Shown piece after piece: positions 58,307-64,000 of a stretch of 64,000 nucleotides of DNA. A program made the position numbers and the translations under genes. Origin of the DNA: JAVBTR01 sp031556065 (GTDB taxonomy: Bacteria > Bacillota > Clostridia > Christensenellales > Aristaeellaceae). The stretch covers positions 1-64,000 of the forward strand of contig JAVBTR010000039.1 in the NCBI GenBank assembly GCA_031556065.1, read 5' to 3'. Under the pieces are notes generated by a model. It saw nothing but the letters and a program-made list of their open reading frames with translations. It was not told the DNA's origin and made no database searches. The first letter of the stretch is position 1; each line of letters starts with the position of its first letter.

Positions 58307-59371
58307 TTAAAGCAAGTGGGCACATTCTTTGCTGAAACTGATGTGGGCTTCATCCCCCACATTAAAGATTTTCTTATTCACCGGGCAATTGTCGGCAATG
58401 CGCACCAATGTATCTCCCACCCGCACATGGTAGTTCTGGTAGCTGCCCATAAAGCAGCTCAGCTCCACCTTGCAAGGCAGCATACCACTGTCGCCAATGA
58501 GCACGGCCTCTGGCCGAAGAACAATTATGCAGGCCTCGCCCGCCTTCTTTTCCTCTGCTGTTTCCACTTCCACCGTTTGATCCCCGATGCGTACCGCCGC
58601 TACGCCTTTATCCCATGAGGCCACGTTACCCTTTAAAAAGTTGGCCTCCCCAATAAAATCGGCCACAAACTCGCTGTTGGGGTGGTAGTATATTGCCATA
58701 GGCGTACCCATTTGGGCAATAACGCCCTTATTCATAATAATAATCTGATCGGAGATGGACATGGCTTCCGATTGGTCATGTGTTACGTAAACAGCTGTGA
58801 TCCCAAGCCGCTGCTGGATCCGCCGTATTTCCGTACGCATGTTGACCCTTAGCTTCGCGTCTAGGTTCGAAAGGGGTTCATCGAACAAAAGCACTCCCGG
58901 CTCCACCACCAGTGCCCTGGCCAAAGCCACCCGCTGCTGCTGGCCGCCGGATAATTGGTTGGTCATGCGGGTTTCCATACCGCCCATTTCCACCAGCTCC
59001 AAAACGGCCTTTACCTTCGCTTCAATGTCCGATTTAGACAGCTTTCTTAATTTCAACCCATAGGCCACGTTGTCGAACACATTATAATGTGGGAACAAGG
59101 CATAGCTTTGGAACACCATGGCCGTATCCCGCTTGTTGGGGGTTAACGCGTTAATGGCTTCCCCACCCAAGTAAATTTCCCCTTCATCGGGGCTTTCAAA
59201 CCCGGCGATCATCCGAAGGGTTGTGGTCTTCCCGCAGCCAGAAGGGCCTAAAAGCGTTACAAAGCTGCCTGCTTCGATGGTCACCGAAACATCCTTCACA
59301 GCATAAAAATCCTGCCCGGTTTTAGGGTCCTGATATATTTTAGAAATGCTTTCCAGCACCACATTCTTCAT
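58307..59371 (-). CDS. ABC importer ATPase, ferric/polyamine type (FbpC/PotA-like)
   Basis: 354 aa. Walker A GPSGCGKTT, signature LSGGQQQRVALARAL, Walker B VLLFDEPLSNLD and switch VTHDQSEA; a C-terminal TOBE domain (about 275-350) is present. The start overlaps the permease end by 4 bp. It energises the importer made by the fused permease and binding protein upstream. Confidence 0.92.
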   Translation of the reverse strand: MKNVVLESISKIYQDPKTGQDFYAVKDVSVTIEAGSFVTLLGPSGCGKTTTLRMIAGFESPDEGEIYLGGEAINALTPNKRDTAMVFQSYALFPHYNVFDNVAYGLKLRKLSKSDIEAKVKAVLELVEMGGMETRMTNQLSGGQQQRVALARALVVEPGVLLFDEPLSNLDAKLRVNMRTEIRRIQQRLGITAVYVTHDQSEAMSISDQIIIMNKGVIAQMGTPMAIYYHPNSEFVADFIGEANFLKGNVASWDKGVAAVRIGDQTVEVETAEEKKAGEACIIVLRPEAVLIGDSGMLPCKVELSCFMGSYQNYHVRVGDTLVRIADNCPVNKKIFNVGDEAHISFSKECAHLL

Positions 59372-61086
59372 TTGCCTTTGCCCCCCTTAAGCTTTTTACT
59401 GGTACCGAAATACTTAATAAACAAGTTCATCAATAAAATCGACGCATACACAATGGCGATCAAAATCGCAGCATAAGCACAGGCCACCCCATACTTGCCT
59501 TTTTCCGCAAACTCATTAATCTGGGTGGTAATCAAAAGATACTGGGGCGTTACCAGCAAAATAATAGCGCTGATGGCTGTAATCGATCGAACAAAGGTGG
59601 TAACCAGCCCGGAAAAGAAGCTATCCTTTATAAGGGGCAGCGTCACGCTCATAAACACCTTGCCGCTTCCGGCACCCAGATCATAAGCGCTTTCTTCTAT
59701 GGATTTATCGATCTGCCTCAGAGCTGAAATACCGCTTCTGGTCCCCACTGGCAGGCTTCTTACAATAAATACAATAATCAAGATTAACCCGGAACCGTAG
59801 AGCCCCTGCATGATCCCTGTACCAAAAAGCCCGTTGGCATAGCCTCTGATATACCCAATGCCCAGCACTGTGCCAGGCACCGCCATGGCCAGCATGCTCA
59901 CAAACTCGATAAACGCTTTGGATTTAAACTTCTTTTTTACTACCAGGTAACTAATAATCATGGATAAGAGGGCCGTAATGGGCGAAGCGATCAGGCTTAA
60001 AACAAAGGAATCGCGAAAAGCCTTCAGCCCCGAATACTTAAACATGTATTCGAAATGCTTCAGCGTCAGGCTATAATCCCGGCCCCACAAATTAAACAAA
60101 GCTCCAAAGGGAATGGATACATACATCAGCACCACAAAAAAGGAAAACAAACCGCAAAACAAGGTCAGCGGCACGGTAACACTTTTGTCTGTGATCAGCA
60201 TCCTTTCTCGTGACGCCTTGCCGCTTAAGGTGGCCACCGTCTTTTTCTCCAAATAATATTTCTGTATCAAAAACAATACAAGGGTCAACATCAATAGCAC
60301 AACAGCCATGGCCGCCGCGCCTACCTTATCGTAGGCCCCGGTCACCTGTAAATAAATGGTGGTAGCCAGGGTATCAAAGCTGCCGCCGATGATCATGGGG
60401 TTGGCGAAATCCGCCACGGATTCAATAAACGTCACCAGAAAAGCATTCCCAAGTCCCGGTAAAAGCAGGGGCAGGGTTACCGTGGTAAACACCTTAAACC
60501 GGCTGGCTCCCAGGTTCCGGCTGGCCTCCTCCAGGGACGGATCAATATTCTTTAAAAGCCCCTTAAGCATCAAATAACAGACAGGAAAAAACGTTAACGT
60601 CTGCACAATGGCAATGCCGTGGAGACCATAAATATTCGAATCATAAATACTAAAAAGGGTACGGGTAATCAGCCCCGCCCGGCCAAAAAGCAAGATCATG
60701 CTCAGGGATAGCACAAAGGGCGGTGACACCACCGGCAGCATGGAAACCACATCAAACAGCTTTTTGACCGCCCTAAATCTTACCTTCACATACACATCCA
60801 CATAGGCAAAAAGCAGCCCCAGCACTGTAGACGCGATTCCTACAATAAACCCCAGCTCCAACGTGTTGGTAAACGCGGTCCGAAACCGCTTCATATCCAA
60901 AACACGCTTGAAAATATCCAGGGTAAACCCTTCCCCCTTCACAAACACGCTGTCGATTAACAGCATGGCCAGGGGATACAAAATAAACAACGCCAGAAAC
61001 ACCAGCAAGACCCCAATGGTCCCTACCATCACAGGGTCCTTAAAAAACTTCTTCCGTTCAAGCCTAACGCTTTGGGTATGGTTCAC
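59368..61086 (-). CDS. fused two-domain ABC permease, ferric type (FbpB-like)
   Basis: 572 aa with twelve helices in two halves, each with its EAA loop (EEASRNLGASRFKVF at about 190 and EESAYDLGAGSGKVF at about 465). Both permease domains in one chain is the FbpB/AfuB arrangement. The start is GTG at 61086, 8 bases after AGGAGGTG. It is separated from the binding-protein gene by 434 bp of repeats. Confidence 0.92.
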   Translation of the reverse strand: MNHTQSVRLERKKFFKDPVMVGTIGVLLVFLALFILYPLAMLLIDSVFVKGEGFTLDIFKRVLDMKRFRTAFTNTLELGFIVGIASTVLGLLFAYVDVYVKVRFRAVKKLFDVVSMLPVVSPPFVLSLSMILLFGRAGLITRTLFSIYDSNIYGLHGIAIVQTLTFFPVCYLMLKGLLKNIDPSLEEASRNLGASRFKVFTTVTLPLLLPGLGNAFLVTFIESVADFANPMIIGGSFDTLATTIYLQVTGAYDKVGAAAMAVVLLMLTLVLFLIQKYYLEKKTVATLSGKASRERMLITDKSVTVPLTLFCGLFSFFVVLMYVSIPFGALFNLWGRDYSLTLKHFEYMFKYSGLKAFRDSFVLSLIASPITALLSMIISYLVVKKKFKSKAFIEFVSMLAMAVPGTVLGIGYIRGYANGLFGTGIMQGLYGSGLILIIVFIVRSLPVGTRSGISALRQIDKSIEESAYDLGAGSGKVFMSVTLPLIKDSFFSGLVTTFVRSITAISAIILLVTPQYLLITTQINEFAEKGKYGVACAYAAILIAIVYASILLMNLFIKYFGTSKKLKGGKGK

Positions 61087-61109
61087 GCAAGAGGCACCTC
61101 CTCTGATCT

Positions 61110-61200
61110 GCGAGAGGGGAAACTTTTCGAAAAAAAGGGGGCTTCGTCCCCCCTAGTGAGGCGAAGCCTCCCCTTTCGCGCTTTCCCTCTTAAAAACTCC
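61110..61200. repeat. hairpin repeat family 1, diverged copy E
   Basis: Outer arms GCGAGAGGGGA (61110-61120) and TCCCCTTTCGC (61169-61179) match copy B's stem base, and TTTTCGAAAAAAA matches its loop. Between the arms are two extra small hairpins, GGGGGC-ttcg-TCCCCC and GAGGC-gaa-GCCTC. The flank GCGCTTTCCCTCTTAAAAAC is a diverged form of the family flank. It is just upstream of the permease ribosome binding site. Confidence 0.6.
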
Positions 61201-61255
61201 GTTACGGGAATGTATTTTCCCGATACCCACTGGGTTTCCCTTGGAGAGGGTTAGA

Positions 61256-61505
61256 GCTGTCGCAGTAAGAATAAGGGAAACGCAAGGGGCTTTGCCCCTT
61301 GACCCCACAAAGGGATACATCCCTTTGATCCCATTATGGGATTTTTAAAGGATGAAATCCCTTAAGCTGGGTCTGGTGAGTGATGCGAGCGTATCCAGTA
61401 GATGCGCTTAGCGAGCTGAACGAATCAACCGAAACAGAGCCGCTGCAAGCGGCGACAATTGAGGTTGCGGATCAGCGTCCCAGCGTTTCCCCTTATTGCG
61501 ACAGC
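61256..61505. repeat. about 250-bp element bounded by inverted repeats
   Basis: The left end GCTGTCGCAGTAAGAATAAG GGAAACGC (61256-61283) is matched by the complement of 61483-61505 (GCTGTCGCAATAAGG-GGAAACGC). Inside is a chain of small hairpins: AAGGGGC-ttt-GCCCCTT (61284-61300), AAAGGGAT-ac-ATCCCTTT (61309-61326), TCCCA-tta-TGGGA (61329-61341) and GGGATTT...AAATCCC (61338-61361). Together with copy E it fills the gap between the binding-protein and permease genes. No gene is supported here. Confidence 0.6.
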
Positions 61506-61520
61506 CTCACAGTGCTTTCA

Positions 61521-62597
61521 TTATTCTGTCTTAAACCTGTCATCAGCCGCGGCGCCAATGGCATTGAAATAGTCTTCCACGTATTTGGATGTGTTGGCTT
61601 TGGCATCTTCAAAGTCGTATTCAATTACGTTTTCAGGATCAAGGCCGAAGGCGGTGGCTTCTTCAGGCTGCTCGCCGTTATCGATAACGAGGAACTGATA
61701 GCTTTCGTTTTCCTTAGCAATATTCACGCAATCGGGGCTCAAAGCATATTCGATCCAGAGCTTCGCCGCAGCGGTATGCTTGGCGCCCTTGAAGATGGCG
61801 GTAGCACCAATTTCAAAGGAGGTGCCGCCGGATGGAATAATCAGTTCGATGTTGTCGTAACCGTCTAAAATCTGGGTAATACCATCGTGCAGGAAGCCAA
61901 TGCCGATAACGCATTCACCCACGCCCACTTTTTTGCTGGGGCCAGAGCCGGATTTGGTGTACTGGGCAATGTTCTTATCCAGTTCCACAAAATACGCCAT
62001 GGCTTCGTCATGGCCCTTCATTTGGACCATGGTGTTGATCACCAGCTTGGCGGTGCCGGCAGTGTTGGGGTTGGAACTCCAAATCAGGCCCTTGTATTCA
62101 GGCTTAAGCAGGTCATCCCAATCAGCAGGGGCATCCAGACCCAGGCGCGCCAGTTCTTCCGTGTTCACCATAAAGCCCAGAATGCCTTTATAGATGCCGT
62201 ACCAGCAGCCATCCTTATCCCGGTACATAGCACCCAAGAGGTGAGATGCGTTTTTCGCTTCGTAGGCTTCCAGCAAGCCCTTGGCAGCGGATTCGTTATA
62301 AGGATCAGTGGTGCCGCCGAACCATACATCAGCAGAGGGGTTGCCATTCTCTTCTTCGATCTTGGCAGCCACTTCACCGGTGGATAGACGCTGACGGTTT
62401 ACTTTAATACCATAGAGCTTTTCAAACTGATCGCAGGCAGCGTTTAAATACGCTTCCTCGCAGCTGCCGTAAACGGTCAATTCGCCTTCAGCCTTGGCTG
62501 CATCGATCAGAGCCTGGTCAATGGCTTCGGCATAGGAAATGCTTGTCATGCCCAACAAAAGCATGGCTGTCAAGAGTAACGCTAAGAACCTTTTCAT
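61521..62597 (-). CDS. ferric-type ABC transporter substrate-binding protein
   Basis: 358 aa from ATG 62597. Signal peptide (about 1-22, ending SYAEA), then a class II periplasmic-binding fold of the AfuA/FbpA cluster (LTVYGSCEEAYLNAACDQFEK, ADVWFGGTTDPYNESAAKGL). No lipobox. Ligand is probably Fe3+ or a chelate; 2-aminoethylphosphonate, thiamine or another small anion are alternatives because specificity residues are not diagnostic. The frame extends to 62720, upstream of the promoter. Confidence 0.87.
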   Translation of the reverse strand: MKRFLALLLTAMLLLGMTSISYAEAIDQALIDAAKAEGELTVYGSCEEAYLNAACDQFEKLYGIKVNRQRLSTGEVAAKIEEENGNPSADVWFGGTTDPYNESAAKGLLEAYEAKNASHLLGAMYRDKDGCWYGIYKGILGFMVNTEELARLGLDAPADWDDLLKPEYKGLIWSSNPNTAGTAKLVINTMVQMKGHDEAMAYFVELDKNIAQYTKSGSGPSKKVGVGECVIGIGFLHDGITQILDGYDNIELIIPSGGTSFEIGATAIFKGAKHTAAAKLWIEYALSPDCVNIAKENESYQFLVIDNGEQPEEATAFGLDPENVIEYDFEDAKANTSKYVEDYFNAIGAAADDRFKTE

Positions 62598-62646
62598 GGT
62601 AAACACATCCTCCATTGCTATTTTATTTTGGAAACCTTCTGGTATT

Positions 62647-62675
62647 AGAATAACATCTTCAAACCCTAAAGTCAA
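62647..62675 (-). promoter_or_regulatory. promoter of the ferric-type importer operon
   Basis: Minus strand TTGACT (62670-62675), 17-bp spacer, TATTCT (62647-62652). It follows directly on the protease terminator. No clear Fur box palindrome is visible between it and the start. Confidence 0.68.
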
Positions 62676-62680
62676 TGAAA

Positions 62681-62706
62681 AGGCTGGGATAAAATTACCC
62701 CAGCCT
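62681..62706 (-). terminator. terminator after the S41 protease gene
   Basis: Minus strand stem AGGCTGGG/CCCAGCCT with a 10-base loop followed by TTTTC, 16 bp past the stop codon at 62723. Confidence 0.8.
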
Positions 62707-62722
62707 GTGGTTCCTGCCATAT

Positions 62723-63958
62723 TTACTTTATTTTTTCCAGAATAACTTCGAATGCTTTCTGGAGCTGCGTATCTGCCATGTCGCCCAGATCGAACATCTT
62801 GGTCTTATCCTCTTCCGGCATTTCCACCACCACATCGGGGGTGATGCCCACACCGTGGACTTTATTGCCATTGGGCGTAAAGTATTGGGCGGCGGTAAAC
62901 TGCATACCGGAGCCATCGTTCCCAGCTGGAACCACGTACTGTACAACCCCCTTGCCAAAGCTCTGGGTGCCTACCATCGTAGCCCTGCCATGATCCTGCA
63001 AGGCCCCCGAAAGCACCTCGGAAGAGGACGCGGAGTGCTCGTTAATCAGCACCACCAGGGGAATATCCACCTTGCCATCCTTGGAAGAAACGTATTCCTT
63101 TTCGCCGTTTCTATACTGGAGGTAATACAGCGTGCCCGCATCTAGGAACATATCGGCAATGGCTTCCGCATCGGATACCCAGCCGCCGCCATTGTCCCGC
63201 AGGTCTACAATCAGACCTTTGGCGCCCTTGTCTGTTAAATCCTTCACTGCCTGGGCAAAGCCAATCCGGCAATCACCGGAAAAATCGTAGAGCGCAATGT
63301 AGCCGATGTCTTGTTCCAGCATCATATATTCCACCCAGTTAACCTTGATTTCTGCCCGGTAAACAGTAAATTCCATCTGTTCTTCTCCGCGCAGCACTTT
63401 AATGCTTACCGGTTCGCCCACCTTGCCCCGCATAATATCCACAGCATCCTGCAAGGAATAGGCATCCACAGCCAAATCATCCACATAAAGGAGCAGATCA
63501 CCCTTGCGGATGCCCGCTGCCTCGGCAGGGCTGTTTTTAAACACCCGGCTCACTGTGCACAAAAGGGTTTTGGCGGAGGTCAGAATCTGGATACCCACAC
63601 CTGCGTAGTTGCCCTCGTCGTCCGCCCACATATCAGCGTATTCCTGAGGGGAATAGTAGAAGGTATACGGGTCGGCCAAGCCATAAAGCAAGCCCCTGGC
63701 CGCGTTTGTCAACAGCTCCTGGGAATCGAACTCCTGGTAGTAATTGGCTTCCACCATATCCAGCATATAGCCCAGCTTTTCAAAGCGCTTCAGGGCTTCA
63801 TATTCGGTTTTGGAAATGGTAACCGTGTCGCCGGCTTTTGTGGCATCAGCCGTCGGCGCCACGGTCGCGGTAGGCTTTAAAGCTGTCAGCAAAGCGGAGC
63901 AGCCGCTAAGCATGGGCAGCAATACCACAATCAGCCCACAAGCAAGAAGTTTCTTCAT
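62723..63958 (-). CDS. S41-family C-terminal processing protease, lipoprotein
   Basis: 411 aa. Lipoprotein signal MKKLLACGLIVVLLPMLSGC with lipobox LSGC. After a linker there is a PDZ domain (about 105-195) and the S41 catalytic domain with substrate loop NGGGWVSDA, nucleophile Ser in EHSASSSEVLSGAL and Lys in TQSFGKGVVQY. It cleaves exported proteins at non-polar C-termini. The ATG at 63958 follows AGGGGG by 6 bases. The frame extends further to 63988 without a ribosome site. Confidence 0.93.
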   Translation of the reverse strand: MKKLLACGLIVVLLPMLSGCSALLTALKPTATVAPTADATKAGDTVTISKTEYEALKRFEKLGYMLDMVEANYYQEFDSQELLTNAARGLLYGLADPYTFYYSPQEYADMWADDEGNYAGVGIQILTSAKTLLCTVSRVFKNSPAEAAGIRKGDLLLYVDDLAVDAYSLQDAVDIMRGKVGEPVSIKVLRGEEQMEFTVYRAEIKVNWVEYMMLEQDIGYIALYDFSGDCRIGFAQAVKDLTDKGAKGLIVDLRDNGGGWVSDAEAIADMFLDAGTLYYLQYRNGEKEYVSSKDGKVDIPLVVLINEHSASSSEVLSGALQDHGRATMVGTQSFGKGVVQYVVPAGNDGSGMQFTAAQYFTPNGNKVHGVGITPDVVVEMPEEDKTKMFDLGDMADTQLQKAFEVILEKIK

Positions 63959-64000
63959 AATTGGCCCCCTTTTATTGGCGCAGATCAATGAACAGATTGG

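Noticed and set aside
61380..61868. 162-residue + strand open frame across the repeat element and into the binding-protein gene
   Set aside because: Starts inside the inverted-repeat element and is mostly antisense to the binding protein; no ribosome binding site.

Overview
The window reads as a chromosomal segment of a Gram-positive anaerobe of the Bacillota, most likely a gut Clostridia. The main reason is the block priA-def-fmt-rsmB-rlmN-prpC-prkC-rsgA-rpe (36245-46363), a gene order typical of that phylum. Supporting signs are the two-subunit iron-sulfur serine dehydratase, AGGAGG-type ribosome binding sites, frequent TTG/GTG starts, and a PASTA kinase with its phosphatase. I cannot name the genus. 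I saw no rRNA, tRNA, CRISPR array, transposase or phage gene.

Layout. 184-4063 (-): four-gene operon of a HAD phosphatase, a condensation-fold acyltransferase-like protein, a zinc-ribbon membrane protein and a secreted peptidoglycan-binding protein. 4101-7503: L-serine dehydratase, a D-Ala-D-Ala dipeptidase and a MATE exporter. 7569-13564 (+): MacA/MacB-type efflux system with its two-component system, a small alarmone synthetase and a small transporter. 13561-14894 (-): PadR regulator with a DUF2812 protein. 15020-21398: LacI regulator divergent from a sugar ABC importer and a GH127 beta-L-arabinofuranosidase, with three matching operators between them. 21589-26491 (-): citrate synthase and a heterodimeric ABC exporter. 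26575-34859: carboxylesterase, GPH sugar symporter, PAP2 phosphatase, AraC regulator, KduD and KduI for unsaturated uronate breakdown, YitT, MazF-like toxin and a small NrdD-tail-like protein. 34897-46363 (-): a secreted protein, a 24-codon microgene and the translation/replication/kinase block. 46472-52421: XRE/S24-like regulator, mgtE with two secreted or membrane proteins, and a MerR regulator. 52526-58095 (-): second heterodimeric exporter, a GH43 enzyme and its Rrf2 neighbour. 58307-63958 (-): ferric-type ABC importer and an S41 protease lipoprotein.

How it fits together. Two loci (GH127 with sugar ABC; Kdu with GPH symporter and esterase), plus the isolated GH43, point to growth on plant cell-wall arabinans and pectin-derived uronates. 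Several operons carry recognisable sigma-A type promoters, which I located by eye.

Unusual structure. The intergenic DNA is richer than usual in hairpins. One family of variable-stem hairpins with a conserved flank occurs five times, a second repeat occurs at two gene ends, and a roughly 250-bp element bounded by inverted repeats lies inside the ferric importer operon. No single locus is clearly a new defence or mobile system. The best candidates for undescribed biology are the four-gene envelope operon at the left end, the 24-codon gene after rpe, and the hairpin repeat families.
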